64,000 nt of DNA from Tropicibacter sp. Alg240-R139 (GTDB lineage: Bacteria > Pseudomonadota > Alphaproteobacteria > Rhodobacterales > Rhodobacteraceae): positions 99,081 to 163,080 of the forward strand of contig NZ_UNRA01000003.1 in the NCBI RefSeq assembly GCF_900537075.1. The letters run 5' to 3'. This document shows, in pieces, positions 43,640 to 53,231 of this stretch. Position 1 is the first letter of the stretch. Every line of letters begins with the position of its first letter. The notes under the pieces were generated by a model, which saw only the letters and a program-made list of their open reading frames with translations, was not told where the DNA came from and did not search any database. A program made the position numbers and the translations under genes.

Positions 43640-45088
43640 TCATTCCGCTGCAATCCGCGCGTCACGCCGCGCTTCGGTCACCGACAACGGAAACACCTTG
43701 GCCGGGTTCATCAGCCACGCGGGGTCAAACACATCCTTAACCGCCATCTGCGCTTCCAAATCCGCCGCCGTATACTGATGCAGCATCAGATCGCGCTTTT
43801 CGACGCCAACTCCATGCTCGCCGGTCAGACAGCCACCCGCATCGACGCAGAGTTTCAGAATCTCGGCCCCGAATTCTTCACACAGCTCCAGATCACCTGG
43901 CTTGTTGGCGTCAAACAGGATCAGCGGGTGCATGTTGCCATCGCCCGCGTGGAACACGTTGCCCACTGCCAGGCCGTACTGCGCGCTCAGCTCACCAATC
44001 CGGCGCAAGACCATTGGCAGCGACGACACCGGAATCGTGCCGTCCAGACACATGTAATCGTTCATCTGCCCCATGGCACCGAAGGCAGACTTGCGACCCA
44101 GCCAGATCTTGGCGCTTTCCTCTTCTGACTGACTCTCGCGCAGCTCCACCGGATTGTGGCGCTTGGCGATCTCGACGATCTTGGACAGCTGATAGTCGAT
44201 CTCGGCCTCTGATCCCTCGACCTCGACAATCAACAGGGCGTTGCAATCGGGGTATCCCGCCTTGGCAAAGTTCTCACAGGCCTTGATGCACAGTGTGTCC
44301 ATGAACTCGATCGCGACCGGCAGGATACCCGACTTGATGATGTCGCTGACGCATTGGCCCGCGACCTCGTTGTCATCAAAGGCGATCAGAACAGGGCGCG
44401 CGCCTTCGGGCTTGCGTAGGATGCGCAACGTCGCTTCGGTCACGACGCCCAACTGCCCCTCGGATCCGCAGATCACACCCAGCAGGTCCAACCCGCCCGC
44501 ATCCAGATGCGCGCCGCCGATCTCGATCACGGTGCCGTCCATCATTACCATGGTCAAGCCCAGCAGGTTGTTGGTCGTCACGCCGTATTTCAGACAATGC
44601 GCCCCGCCCGAGTTCATCGCCACATTGCCGGCAATCGCACAGGCCAGTTGTGACGAGGGGTCTGGCGCGTAAAAGAAATCTTCTTCCTCAACTGCGCCGG
44701 TGACGCTCAGGTTGGTACGCCCCGACTGCACCCGGATGACGCGGTTGGCATAATCCGTCTCCAGCACATCATTCATCCGCGCCACACCTAGGATGACACA
44801 ATCCGCAGTGGGCAGCGCCCCACCGGCAAGCGAAGTGCCCGACCCGCGCGGCACAACCGGCACGCCTTCTTCATGACAAATGCGCAGAACGTCCGACACT
44901 TCTTGCGTCGTGGTCGGCAGAACCGCCAGCATCGGAGGACATTTGTAGGCCGTCAACGCATCGCATTCATAGGCCAGCGTTTCGGCTTCGTCATGAATCA
45001 CCGCATCCGTCGGCAACACGCGCTGCAACCGCTCAACCAGCTTTGCCTTGCGCGCCAGAACGGCCGCGTTGGGTGTGGGCATTTCCAT
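43640..45088 (-). CDS. glcD: Glycolate oxidase subunit GlcD
   Basis: The catalytic flavoprotein of glycolate oxidase, 482 residues. The start at 45088 (MEMPTPNAAVLARKAKLVER) has GGAGGG at good spacing; homology begins there, not at 45313. FAD-linked oxidase signatures: VVPRGSGTSLAGGALPTADC-type and MNSGGAHCLKYGVTTNNLLGL. The C-terminal part has FHAGDGNMHPLILFD and GGCLTGEHGVGVEKRDLM. First gene of glcDEF. Confidence 0.95.
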   Translation of the reverse strand: MEMPTPNAAVLARKAKLVERLQRVLPTDAVIHDEAETLAYECDALTAYKCPPMLAVLPTTTQEVSDVLRICHEEGVPVVPRGSGTSLAGGALPTADCVILGVARMNDVLETDYANRVIRVQSGRTNLSVTGAVEEEDFFYAPDPSSQLACAIAGNVAMNSGGAHCLKYGVTTNNLLGLTMVMMDGTVIEIGGAHLDAGGLDLLGVICGSEGQLGVVTEATLRILRKPEGARPVLIAFDDNEVAGQCVSDIIKSGILPVAIEFMDTLCIKACENFAKAGYPDCNALLIVEVEGSEAEIDYQLSKIVEIAKRHNPVELRESQSEEESAKIWLGRKSAFGAMGQMNDYMCLDGTIPVSSLPMVLRRIGELSAQYGLAVGNVFHAGDGNMHPLILFDANKPGDLELCEEFGAEILKLCVDAGGCLTGEHGVGVEKRDLMLHQYTAADLEAQMAVKDVFDPAWLMNPAKVFPLSVTEARRDARIAAE

Positions 45089-45102
45089 GCAGATCCCTCC
45101 GT

Positions 45103-45123
45103 TTGGTAAATTAATATTACCAA
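45103..45123. promoter_or_regulatory. GntR-type palindrome upstream of glcD
   Basis: TTGGTAA (45103-45109) and TTACCAA (45117-45123) are inverted around 7 nt. This resembles TGGT-N-ACCA operators bound by FadR/PdhR/GlcC-type regulators. It stands 15 nt upstream of the glcD start, and 45 nt before the divergent DUF599 gene. A GlcC-like regulator is inferred, not seen in the window. Confidence 0.6.
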
Positions 45124-45168
45124 TTATGCGATCTGGCAAGTCCAACTGGTAAATCGTAGGGTCGGCAT

Positions 45169-45879
45169 ATGACGTGGATTGACCGCTCCTTGTTGTTTTC
45201 GCCGCTGGATTACGTGGCCGTGATTTGCCTGATAGCGGGGTGGCTCTGGATCGGGTGGCGGATTGAAAACCCCAACCCGAACAAGCCCTCGGTCTCGGCG
45301 CTGATGGATGCATTTCGGCGCGATTGGATGACCCAGATGATCACCCGCCAGCCCCGCGTGTTCGATGCCCAACTGGTTGGGAACATGCGTCAAAGCACAA
45401 CGTTCTTCGCCTCCACTTCGATGATCGCAATCGGGGGTGGTTTGGCTTTGTTCGGCAACACCGAGCGGCTGGCAGGCGTTGCAAAGGACCTCGCCATCGG
45501 CAGTGCTCCGGCCATGGTGTGGGAGATCAAGATCCTGATCGCAATACTTCTTTTGTCAAATGCGTTTTTGAAATTCGTTTGGTCCCACCGTCTGTTTGGG
45601 TATTGTGCCGTTCTAATGGCCGCAGTGCCAAACGACCCCGAAGACCCGCATTGCGCGCCCCGCGCCTCGCAATCGGCAGAAATTTCGATCACCGCCGCGC
45701 GCAGCTTTAACAAGGCGCTCCGCACGATTTATTTCGCGCTTGCCTCCACTGCGTGGATGCTTGGCCCCATCCCCTTGCTGCTGGCCACCGCTGTCACGCT
45801 CGCAATCCTCTACCGGCGTGAGTTCGCGTCGCACTCGCGCAAGGTTTTGCTGGAACTGCCACCGAACACACAGTCGTGA
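45169..45879 (+). CDS. DUF599 family membrane protein
   Basis: A 236-residue protein with four membrane helices (about 13-30, 79-95, 117-136 and 187-211). It contains RQPRVFDAQLVGNMRQSTTFFASTSM-like sequence and WSHRLFGYCAVL, matching DUF599, of unknown function. It is transcribed divergently from glcD and shares its intergenic region with the palindrome at 45103. Confidence 0.88.
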   Translation: MTWIDRSLLFSPLDYVAVICLIAGWLWIGWRIENPNPNKPSVSALMDAFRRDWMTQMITRQPRVFDAQLVGNMRQSTTFFASTSMIAIGGGLALFGNTERLAGVAKDLAIGSAPAMVWEIKILIAILLLSNAFLKFVWSHRLFGYCAVLMAAVPNDPEDPHCAPRASQSAEISITAARSFNKALRTIYFALASTAWMLGPIPLLLATAVTLAILYRREFASHSRKVLLELPPNTQS

Positions 45880-45912
45880 CCTGAACCCGCCGACCATCCA
45901 CGTTAGGCTGAC

Positions 45913-46263
45913 ATGATGAAATACCTGATCCCCGCCCTGTTCCTGGCTGCGCCCGCCTTGGCCGACGCCCCGCAGATCGAAGACGCCGCCGCCCGCGCCA
46001 GTGGTGACACCTGGCGATTCGACGTCACCATCCGCCATCCCGACACGGGATGGGATCACTATGCCGATGGTTGGCAGGTGCTGGATATGGACGGCAATGA
46101 GCTGGGCATGCGTGTGCTGCATCACCCGCACGAGACCGAACAACCCTTCACCCGCTCATTGGGTGGCGTACAAATCCCGGCGGGCACCAAACAGGTCCAG
46201 ATCCGCGCGCGCGATTCTGTCCACGGATGGAACCAAGACACCTACGTCATCGAATTAGAGTAA
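45913..46263 (+). CDS. Small periplasmic hypothetical protein
   Basis: A 116-residue protein with a signal peptide (MMKYLIPALFLAAPALA). The body is a beta-rich domain: FDVTIRHPDTGWDHYADGWQVLD, a histidine-rich LHHPHETEQPF, and VQIRARDSVHGWNQDTY. I recognise the layout as a conserved Rhodobacterales protein but no function. It starts 33 nt after DUF599 and ends 1 nt before rlmH. Confidence 0.78.
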   Translation: MMKYLIPALFLAAPALADAPQIEDAAARASGDTWRFDVTIRHPDTGWDHYADGWQVLDMDGNELGMRVLHHPHETEQPFTRSLGGVQIPAGTKQVQIRARDSVHGWNQDTYVIELE

Positions 46264-46264
46264 G

Positions 46265-46735
46265 TCACACCCGGTGATATGGCCCGCCCGCCAGAATGTT
46301 GGCAGCGCGATAAAGCTGCTCGGTCAGCATCACCCGCACCAACATGTGCGGCCAGACCATCTTGCCGAATGAAATCGAAAAATCCGCCTCGGCCCGCAAA
46401 GACGGATCAATCCCGTCCGCGCCACCGATTACAATCGCCAGATCCTGCCGCCCGGCATCGCGCCATTTGCCCAGCTGACCGGCAAAATCGGGCGACGACA
46501 ACACCTTGCCGCGCTCGTCCAGGGTACAGATCACCGAGCCCTTGGGCAGAGCCTTGCGCAGCAACGCCGCCTCGGCGCCCATGCCGGCGTTTTTCTTATC
46601 CTCAACCTCAATTATCCGTGCAGGGCCAAGGCCCAAGGCCCGCCCTGTCCGGTCGAACCGGGTCAGATAATCGTCAATGAGGGTTTTCTCGGGTCCAGAC
46701 CGCAAGCGGCCGACCACGCAAATGCTGATGCGCAT
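46265..46735 (-). CDS. rlmH: 23S rRNA (pseudouridine(1915)-N(3))-methyltransferase RlmH
   Basis: A 156-residue SPOUT methyltransferase acting on helix 69 of the 70S ribosome. The start at 46735 (MRISICVVGRLRSGPEKTLI) is chosen over the ORF to 46870. It has the SPOUT trefoil signatures VICTLDERGKVLSS, LAIVIGGADGIDP and the C-terminal EQLYRAANILAGGPYHR. Confidence 0.96.
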   Translation of the reverse strand: MRISICVVGRLRSGPEKTLIDDYLTRFDRTGRALGLGPARIIEVEDKKNAGMGAEAALLRKALPKGSVICTLDERGKVLSSPDFAGQLGKWRDAGRQDLAIVIGGADGIDPSLRAEADFSISFGKMVWPHMLVRVMLTEQLYRAANILAGGPYHRV

Positions 46736-46775
46736 AATGTGTAACGCACCCCCGAAACAACGGGGGCGAAACGCC

Positions 46776-47168
46776 TCAGTTGGCTGAGGCGCTGCTACCT
46801 TGGGGCAGCCACATTTTTTCCAGCTGATAGAACTCGCGCACCTCTGGCCGGAAGATGTGCACAACCACATCGCCCGTGTCGATCAGGACCCAATCGCCGG
46901 TATCCTTGCCTTCGACCTTCGAGGTAAACCCGAACTCCTGCTTGATGCGATCCGTCAACTTCTCGGCCATCGACGACACCTGACGCGTCGAGCGACCCGA
47001 CGCGATGATCATGTAATCACCGATCTCGGTCTTGCCGCGCAGATCAATCTGCACAACATCTTCGGCCTTATCGTCGTTGAGAGAAGATAGAATACGCTCA
47101 AGCAGCTTTTCGCTGGTGAGTTGGGACCCGGCCATCATAGCGGCCCGTCCGTCGGTGGATTTAGCCAC
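46776..47168 (-). CDS. rsfS: Ribosome silencing factor RsfS
   Basis: A 130-residue protein binding L14 of the 50S subunit to block subunit joining in starvation. The start could be 47168 or the ATG at 47138 (MMAGSQLTSEKLLERIL). Family blocks: VQIDLRGKTEIGDYMIIASGRSTRQVSSMAEKL and GDWVLIDTGDVVVHIFRPEVREFYQLEKMW-like. It is upstream of rlmH, as is common. Confidence 0.94.
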   Translation of the reverse strand: MAKSTDGRAAMMAGSQLTSEKLLERILSSLNDDKAEDVVQIDLRGKTEIGDYMIIASGRSTRQVSSMAEKLTDRIKQEFGFTSKVEGKDTGDWVLIDTGDVVVHIFRPEVREFYQLEKMWLPQGSSASAN

Positions 47169-47517
47169 CTCTGCATGCGTTGACAGGACATTGTCCTCCT
47201 TTTAGCGCGTCGACAGCCCCCCGACGCTGGGGTGCCTTTAAGGTAACAACGCGCAGATGACAATTCAATGAATCGCCTAAGTGAGCTCACGCAGCTGTGC
47301 CATTGTGGCACTGATGTGCAATTGCAGACCTTGATAGACTCACTTTGCGCCTGTATCTGGGGGCCATGACACCCGTTTACGCCTCATGCATCTATCTGCA
47401 AGACCGTGCCCGCCTGCGCGAGCGGTTCTTTGGGGCTGCCCGCACGGTTCTGGCCCGCCTATAAGCGGCATCCAGCCACCCAACGCCAGCTATTTCCAAA
47501 CCACGGGAGAGGACCAC
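47169..47517. other. leuC upstream region with a possible leader ORF
   Basis: About 350 nt between rsfS and leuC. A 32-codon ORF starts at 47366 ([20 protein letters not shown]) and ends at 47464. It contains scattered leucines but no leucine run, so a classical leader attenuator is not supported. A GC hairpin (CCCC/GGGG around 47218-47232) lies after rsfS on the plus strand. Nothing else was seen. Confidence 0.4.
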
Positions 47518-48924
47518 ATGTCCCCCAAGACACTCTATGACAAAATCTGGGATGCGCATCTTGCGCATGAAGCCGAAGACGGCACCAGCCTGCTTTATAT
47601 CGACCGCCACCTGGTTCACGAAGTGACTAGCCCACAAGCTTTTGAGGGCCTGCGCATGACTGGTCGCAAAGTGCGCGCACCGGAAAAGACCATCGCTGTG
47701 CCGGACCATAACGTGCCGACAACGCAGGGCCGCGAAGATCCCAACCAGATGACCGAAGAATCACGCATTCAGGTTCAAGCTCTGGACAAGAATGCCAAGG
47801 AATTCGGCGTTCATTATTATCCCGTGTCCGACATCCGTCAGGGTATCGTGCACATCGTTGGCCCCGAACAGGGCTGGACCCTGCCCGGCATGACAGTCGT
47901 TTGTGGTGACAGCCACACGGCGACTCACGGTGCGTTTGGCGCGCTGGCCCACGGCATCGGCACATCCGAGGTTGAACATGTTCTGGCGACGCAGACGCTG
48001 ATCCAAAAGAAATCCAAGAACATGAAGGTGGAAATCACCGGCAAACTGATGCCGGGTGTGACTGCCAAGGACATCACGCTGGCCGTGATCGGTGAAACCG
48101 GCACCGGCGGCGGCACCGGCTATGTCATCGAATATTGCGGAGAAGCGATCCGCGATCTGTCGATGGAAGGGCGCATGACCGTCTGTAACATGGCCATCGA
48201 AGGCGGAGCACGCGCCGGCCTGATCGCACCCGACCAGACCACCTATGACTATGTCAACGGCCGCCCCCACGCCCCCAAAGGCGCACAGTGGGAAGCCGCG
48301 CTTGACTGGTGGAAAACGCTCTTCACCGACGAAGGCGCCCATTTCGACAAGGTCGTCACGCTTAAAGGCGAAGACATTCAGCCGGTCGTCACTTGGGGCA
48401 CCTCGCCCGAGGATGTTCTGCCGATCACCGGTGTTGTTCCATCTCCGGAAGACTTTGAGGGCGGTAAAGTCGAAGCAGCCCGTCGCTCGCTTGACTACAT
48501 GGGCCTGACACCGGGTCAGAAACTGACCGACATTGAAATCGACACCGTGTTCATCGGTTCGTGCACCAATGGCCGGATCGAAGATTTCCGCGCCGTGGCC
48601 GAAGTGGTCAAAGGCAAGAAGATCAAGGACGGCATGCGCGCCATGATCGTTCCGGGTTCGGGCCTTGTCCGCCTGCAAGCCGAAGAAGAAGGCCTGGCCG
48701 AAATCTTTAAAGAGGCCGGTTTCGAATGGCGTCTTGCGGGATGTTCCATGTGTTTGGCGATGAACCCCGATCAGCTGTCCGAAGGCGAGCGTTGCGCCGC
48801 CACCTCGAACCGCAATTTCGAGGGACGTCAGGGCTACAAGGGCCGCACCCATCTGGTGAGCCCGGCCATGGCTGCCGCAGCGGCACTTACAGGACGGCTG
48901 ACAGACGTGCGTGAACTGGTGTAA
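47518..48924 (+). CDS. leuC: 3-isopropylmalate dehydratase large subunit
   Basis: A 468-residue aconitase-family protein for leucine synthesis (2- to 3-isopropylmalate). The start at 47518 has GGAGAGG nine bases upstream. The iron-sulfur cysteines lie in [13 protein letters not shown] and [10 protein letters not shown]. Signatures: [19 protein letters not shown] and NRNFEGRQG. It is separated from leuD by two unrelated genes. Confidence 0.97.
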   Translation: MSPKTLYDKIWDAHLAHEAEDGTSLLYIDRHLVHEVTSPQAFEGLRMTGRKVRAPEKTIAVPDHNVPTTQGREDPNQMTEESRIQVQALDKNAKEFGVHYYPVSDIRQGIVHIVGPEQGWTLPGMTVVCGDSHTATHGAFGALAHGIGTSEVEHVLATQTLIQKKSKNMKVEITGKLMPGVTAKDITLAVIGETGTGGGTGYVIEYCGEAIRDLSMEGRMTVCNMAIEGGARAGLIAPDQTTYDYVNGRPHAPKGAQWEAALDWWKTLFTDEGAHFDKVVTLKGEDIQPVVTWGTSPEDVLPITGVVPSPEDFEGGKVEAARRSLDYMGLTPGQKLTDIEIDTVFIGSCTNGRIEDFRAVAEVVKGKKIKDGMRAMIVPGSGLVRLQAEEEGLAEIFKEAGFEWRLAGCSMCLAMNPDQLSEGERCAATSNRNFEGRQGYKGRTHLVSPAMAAAAALTGRLTDVRELV

Positions 48925-48962
48925 GCTCCACTCAAATATGAATTTTTGAGAGGAATAGAGAC

Positions 48963-49505
48963 ATGAGTGATTGGCTGAAACTGCTCCTATTGGGGCTCCT
49001 ATCCATCGTATTTGGCGTGTTCATCCTGGGCGCGCCGGTCGTGGCCTCGATCGCGGTAACCGCGATCACCGGCGTTCTGTTGCTGATAAGTGGCGGTTTG
49101 CAGTTGGTTGGCGGCTTTACGGTCGAAGGCATGGGAAACAAGATCCTGTCCATCCTGATGGGCGCGATCATGTTGTTCCTTGGCTGGTCATTCCTGGCTC
49201 ATCCGCTGCAGGGCACCATCTCGTTGGCAATGCTGATTCTGATCCTGTTCATGGCTGGCGGTATTGCCCGGGTTATCCTGTCGTTCCAGATGCGCGGCAC
49301 TGCGTATTTCTGGCCGACAATCATCTCGGGCGTTCTGTCCATCGTGCTGGCCGGTATCATCTGGACCAACGCGGCGGCAGAACCCGCATGGCTGCTGAAC
49401 CTGGTTGGAATCCTCTTGGGCATCGAAATGTTGTTCAACGGTTTTGGCCTGCTCTTTGCCGCGCTGTTCATGCGTGGCGCCGAAAAGGACTCCGGATCGG
49501 CCTGA
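48963..49505 (+). CDS. HdeD family membrane protein
   Basis: A 180-residue protein with six short hydrophobic helices. Its GAPVVASIAVTAITGVLLLISGGLQLVGG-type pattern matches HdeD/DUF308, seen as acid-resistance proteins in enterobacteria but without a known mechanism. It lies 38 nt after leuC and 56 nt before a glycosyltransferase-like gene. An unrelated role in this organism is possible. Confidence 0.85.
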   Translation: MSDWLKLLLLGLLSIVFGVFILGAPVVASIAVTAITGVLLLISGGLQLVGGFTVEGMGNKILSILMGAIMLFLGWSFLAHPLQGTISLAMLILILFMAGGIARVILSFQMRGTAYFWPTIISGVLSIVLAGIIWTNAAAEPAWLLNLVGILLGIEMLFNGFGLLFAALFMRGAEKDSGSA

Positions 49506-49561
49506 TCTGACTCCGGTTCACCGGACAGACCCACAGGCCGACGTAAGCAAAAAGGTAGTGA

Positions 49562-50389
49562 ATGTCATTCAGTACGTCCTTGCCGCCCGTCGCCAGCCTG
49601 TGGGTTGGAGGTGAGCTGAACTGGCTGCACAAATTGTGCCTGGCCAGCTATGCCCATCATGGGCATGAGGTCGTGCTGTTTTTTATGGCAGACACGGCCC
49701 CGACTGTTCCTCCGGGCGTTCGCACGGCACCGATCACCGACATCTGGGATCCGGCCCCGGCTGGGCATGCAGATGCACCTGCGTCGATGCTGTCGGATCT
49801 GTTCCGGCTTCATCTATTGAAGCAGACGGACATGGTGTGGATCGACACCGACATGCTGGCCGTCCAGCCGATGCAGGTCGCTGAATACCACGTCGGGTTC
49901 GAACCCTCAGGGTCGCTCAACGGTGCCGTTCTGCGTTTGCCCAAAACTTCGCAGACGTTGAACACGCTGCTGGACTGGTTCGCAGATCCGGAATGGATCA
50001 CGCCCTGGCTGAGTGCAGAAGACCAAGCAGAAATCGCCAAAGCCCCTCCGGGCAAGCGGTTGCTGCGGGCCTTTGAACTCAGACGCCCTTCGGTCGGACC
50101 CCGTGCGCTGGCTTATACCATGCGCAAATTCGGCGAGCTCAAACACGCACAAAAACCCGAGGTCTTCTATCCCTTGCGCGGCGTCATGACCGACGTTCTG
50201 TTCAGCGGGCATTGTGTCGAAGACCATTGGAATACCAAAAACACGCTGGCGGTCCATCTCTATCACTCGATGGTCCGCTGGTATCACAAAACACACAGAC
50301 CCCAAGAAAACAGCTTTATCGCCCGGGCGGTTCAGGACATCGGTTTTGACCTGACCGGGGTGAAGCAGCAGAAGCTAGGAAAACTCTGA
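49562..50389 (+). CDS. Glycosyltransferase-like (DXD) protein
   Basis: A 275-residue protein whose N-terminal half matches capsular-polysaccharide/GT32-like glycosyltransferases, with the DXD motif in [12 protein letters not shown]. The C-terminus has [20 protein letters not shown]. Donor and acceptor unknown. Its TGA overlaps the ATG of leuD (TGATG), so leuD depends on translation of this gene. Confidence 0.8.
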   Translation: MSFSTSLPPVASLWVGGELNWLHKLCLASYAHHGHEVVLFFMADTAPTVPPGVRTAPITDIWDPAPAGHADAPASMLSDLFRLHLLKQTDMVWIDTDMLAVQPMQVAEYHVGFEPSGSLNGAVLRLPKTSQTLNTLLDWFADPEWITPWLSAEDQAEIAKAPPGKRLLRAFELRRPSVGPRALAYTMRKFGELKHAQKPEVFYPLRGVMTDVLFSGHCVEDHWNTKNTLAVHLYHSMVRWYHKTHRPQENSFIARAVQDIGFDLTGVKQQKLGKL

Positions 50390-50994
50390 TGGAAAAGTTT
50401 GAAAAACTCCAAGGCATTGCCGCGCCAATGCCGCTCGTCAACATCGACACCGACATGATCATCCCCAAGGTGTTTCTGAAATCGATCCAACGCACCGGCT
50501 TTGGTGTAAACCTGTTCGACGAGATGCGTTATAACCGTGACGGCTCGGAGATCGACGATTTCGTGCTGAACAAGCCGCAGTACCGCGACGCCGAAATTTT
50601 GGTGGCAGGCGACAATTTTGGCTGCGGGTCGTCGCGCGAACACGCGCCTTGGGCGATTGCAGATTTCGGCATCAAGTGTGTAATCTCGACAAGCTTCGCC
50701 GACATCTTCTTCAACAACTGCTTCAAGAATGGCATCTTGCCCATTGTTCTGCCCCAAGAGCAGGTCGACGTGCTGATGGCCGACGCCGAAAAAGGCGCGA
50801 ACGCGCGCATGACCATCGATCTGGAAGCACAGGAAATCACCACTTCGGACGGTCAGGTCATCACTTTTGACGTTGACGCATTCAAAAAGCACTGCCTGCT
50901 CGAAGGTCTCGATGACATCGGGCTGACCATGGAGAAAGTTGGTTCGATCGACACATTCGAAGAGCAAGCCGCTCAAGCGCGTCCTTGGGTCTGA
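50389..50994 (+). CDS. leuD: 3-isopropylmalate dehydratase small subunit
   Basis: A 201-residue partner of LeuC. Signatures: [33 protein letters not shown], and [20 protein letters not shown]. It shares its ATG with the stop of the preceding gene. A terminator follows 39 nt after the stop. Confidence 0.97.
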   Translation: MEKFEKLQGIAAPMPLVNIDTDMIIPKVFLKSIQRTGFGVNLFDEMRYNRDGSEIDDFVLNKPQYRDAEILVAGDNFGCGSSREHAPWAIADFGIKCVISTSFADIFFNNCFKNGILPIVLPQEQVDVLMADAEKGANARMTIDLEAQEITTSDGQVITFDVDAFKKHCLLEGLDDIGLTMEKVGSIDTFEEQAAQARPWV

Positions 50995-51033
50995 TTTAAG
51001 CTTCAGATCAAGATAAATGCTTCCAAGCACTTG

Positions 51034-51058
51034 GGCCGCATTTCGATGTGGCCTTTTT
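51034..51058 (+). terminator. Terminator after leuD
   Basis: GGCCGCAT (51034-51041) pairs with ATGTGGCC (51046-51053), one G-T pair, a TTCG loop and a TTTTT tract at 51054-51058. Confidence 0.9.
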
Positions 51059-51327
51059 GCATTTTGCGGCCCTTGCCACAATATCCACAACATTTAGTGC
51101 CGAGGCGCAGGGATGCCCAATTTCTGCTCTGCCAATGATGCAAAGAGGCACCAGTCTTGCCATCTTTTCGCCTGAAATCAGGTATTTCGTGGGTCGGTGA
51201 CTTGAGTGGGTGACCAAATGGCGGCACAAATGGGGCCAAAATGAGGCACGGACCCTTCGGGGTTTGATCAAGTTGGAACAAAGGCTCGGCAACGCATCGG
51301 CCTGTCCAGTTTGAAGGGATTCGGACA
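51059..51327. other. Intergenic, nothing seen
   Basis: About 270 nt after the leuD terminator, before the next gene on the same strand. No ORF of note or strong repeat; a promoter for the following two-gene unit is likely near its end. Confidence 0.4.
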
Positions 51328-52161
51328 GTGATTGCACGCATCACGGGCGCGGCTTTGCGCGGGATACTGGTGGCCTTGATGGTGGTCACCCCTGCGCTAT
51401 ATTTGCCGGGCTACACAACAGACTCTCCCGAGATCGTGGTTCTGCTCGCGATCCTTGCATTTGTGCTGACTTTTGCCGAGTACAACTCGACCTTTCCAAG
51501 CTTCATCGAATTCCGCGATGCCCCACCGTTGAACCGCCTTCGGTTCATCGCGCTGATGTCGATGGTGGTTTTGCTTACGTTGATTTGCAAACACAAATAC
51601 GCGCCCACCAATGTCACCACGCTCTTTGCAGGGATGGGCGTTTTGATCGCACATTTGGTCGACTTCCCGTTTTCTCCAGTGCGCTTGGTCGTGCTGATGC
51701 TGCCCGACCACGCAACATTGAGCACCGTGAACTCGGTCCGCATCGCGGCAGGCGTCTCGTATGTGGTGGCCCTGGCAACTGTTGCAGCCTTTTACATCGC
51801 TGTCCGCGTACGTGGCTGGCCAGTCGGCAACGGGGCGTTCAACGTCTGGATCAACCTGCCCCTGTTCGACCCTACCACAGGCGGCGACGTGGTCTCGCGC
51901 CTGCAACGGGACGGCCGGATTAACGTCGTCCTGGGCGTGTTGCTCCCGTTCTTTATCCCTGCAGTCGTCAAAGCAACTGCCGATCTGGTCAACCCCATCA
52001 TGCTGGACAATCCGCAAACGCTGATATGGACCATGAGCGCCTGGGCCTTCCTGCCAGCGTCGATGATCATGCGTGGTATGGCAATGCTGCGTGTCTCGGA
52101 CCTGATTGAAGAAAAGCGCAGACGCACCTACGCCAACGCCGAGGCCGTGCAAACCGCATGA
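51328..52161 (+). CDS. Polytopic membrane protein of unknown function
   Basis: A 277-residue protein (GTG start at 51328) with about seven hydrophobic segments. It has FAEYNSTFPSFIEFRDAPPLNRLRF between helices 2 and 3 and VNPIMLDNPQTLIW in the later part. I recognise it only as a Rhodobacterales membrane protein. Its stop overlaps the start of the following endonuclease/phosphatase-family gene by 4 nt, so the two are coupled. Confidence 0.82.
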   Translation: MIARITGAALRGILVALMVVTPALYLPGYTTDSPEIVVLLAILAFVLTFAEYNSTFPSFIEFRDAPPLNRLRFIALMSMVVLLTLICKHKYAPTNVTTLFAGMGVLIAHLVDFPFSPVRLVVLMLPDHATLSTVNSVRIAAGVSYVVALATVAAFYIAVRVRGWPVGNGAFNVWINLPLFDPTTGGDVVSRLQRDGRINVVLGVLLPFFIPAVVKATADLVNPIMLDNPQTLIWTMSAWAFLPASMIMRGMAMLRVSDLIEEKRRRTYANAEAVQTA

Positions 52162-53231
52162 AGTGGCTGCTGGTTGCGCTGACACTCTTGCCCGGCATGA
52201 TCACAGCCGAGCCGCTGCGCATCGCAAGTTTCAACACCGAACTGTCCCGCGATGGCCCCGGCCAGCTGCTGCGCGATCTGCAAAAGGGTAAGGACAAGCA
52301 AATTGCTGATGTCTTGGCCGTCATCGCCCGGACCTCACCCGACATTCTGGCGATGCAGGGCGTGGATTGGGATCATGATGGGCTGACGCTGGATGCGCTG
52401 GCCAGGGCCTTGGCCGATGCAGGCACCCCCTACCCACACCGTCTGGCGCTGAAACCCAACAGCGGAATAATGACTGATCTGGACCTGGACGGCGATGGTC
52501 GTTTGGGCGGGCCGGGAGATGCACAGGGATACGGCAAGTTCACCGGTCAGAACGGCATGGTCATCCTGTCCCGCTATCCAATCGACCATGGCAGGGTGCA
52601 GGACTTTTCGGCCCTGCTGTGGAAAGACCTCCCCGGCGCGCGTCTACCTCAACGCGACGGCGCGCCCTTCCCGTCCCAAGCCGCGCAAGACATACAACGT
52701 CTGTCCTCTGCCGGGCATTGGGTCGTGTCGATCAAAACCCCCGTGGGCCGCATCCACCTGCTGACATCCCAAGCCGGGCCGCCCGTGTTTGACGGGCCCG
52801 AGGATCGCAACGGGCTGCGCAACCGGGATGAAAACCGCTTTTGGTCGCTGTTCCTGGACGGCACACTTGGCCCTGCCCCGCCACACGGCCTTGTCCTGTT
52901 AGGCGGCACCAACCTGGACCCATGGGACAGCGATGGCTATGGCGGGGTGGTTCAAGGCCTGCTAGACGACCCGCGCCTGCAAGACCCCGCCCCCACCAGC
53001 GACGGGGCCGCCACCGCACCCGATCAAGGGCACCGCAGCCCCAATGCAACCGACACCGTTGATTGGGACGGCGTCGGGCGTTTGCGGGTCGATTACGTCC
53101 TGCCGTCGCGCGATTGGACCGTTCAAGGTTCCGGCGTCTACTGGCCCGCCGAGGGCGAGGCAGGTAATGAGATTGCCCTAGGTGCCAGCCGCCACCGGTT
53201 GGTTTGGGTTGATCTGATCGCCAAAGAGTGA
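52158..53231 (+). CDS. Secreted endonuclease/exonuclease/phosphatase family protein
   Basis: A 357-residue protein with a signal peptide (MKWLLVALTLLPGMITA). The EEP fold opens with RIASFNTELSRDGPG, and later has GTNLDPWDSDG (usual GDxN replaced by GTN) and DYVLPSRDW near the end. Some catalytic positions differ from canonical EEP hydrolases, so activity is uncertain. Its 3' end overlaps the converging epimerase gene by 54 nt. Confidence 0.82.
   Translation: MKWLLVALTLLPGMITAEPLRIASFNTELSRDGPGQLLRDLQKGKDKQIADVLAVIARTSPDILAMQGVDWDHDGLTLDALARALADAGTPYPHRLALKPNSGIMTDLDLDGDGRLGGPGDAQGYGKFTGQNGMVILSRYPIDHGRVQDFSALLWKDLPGARLPQRDGAPFPSQAAQDIQRLSSAGHWVVSIKTPVGRIHLLTSQAGPPVFDGPEDRNGLRNRDENRFWSLFLDGTLGPAPPHGLVLLGGTNLDPWDSDGYGGVVQGLLDDPRLQDPAPTSDGAATAPDQGHRSPNATDTVDWDGVGRLRVDYVLPSRDWTVQGSGVYWPAEGEAGNEIALGASRHRLVWVDLIAKE

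Noticed and set aside
47366..47464. Leucine leader peptide for attenuation of leuC
   Set aside because: The 32-codon ORF has no run of leucine codons and no clear terminator/antiterminator pair follows it.
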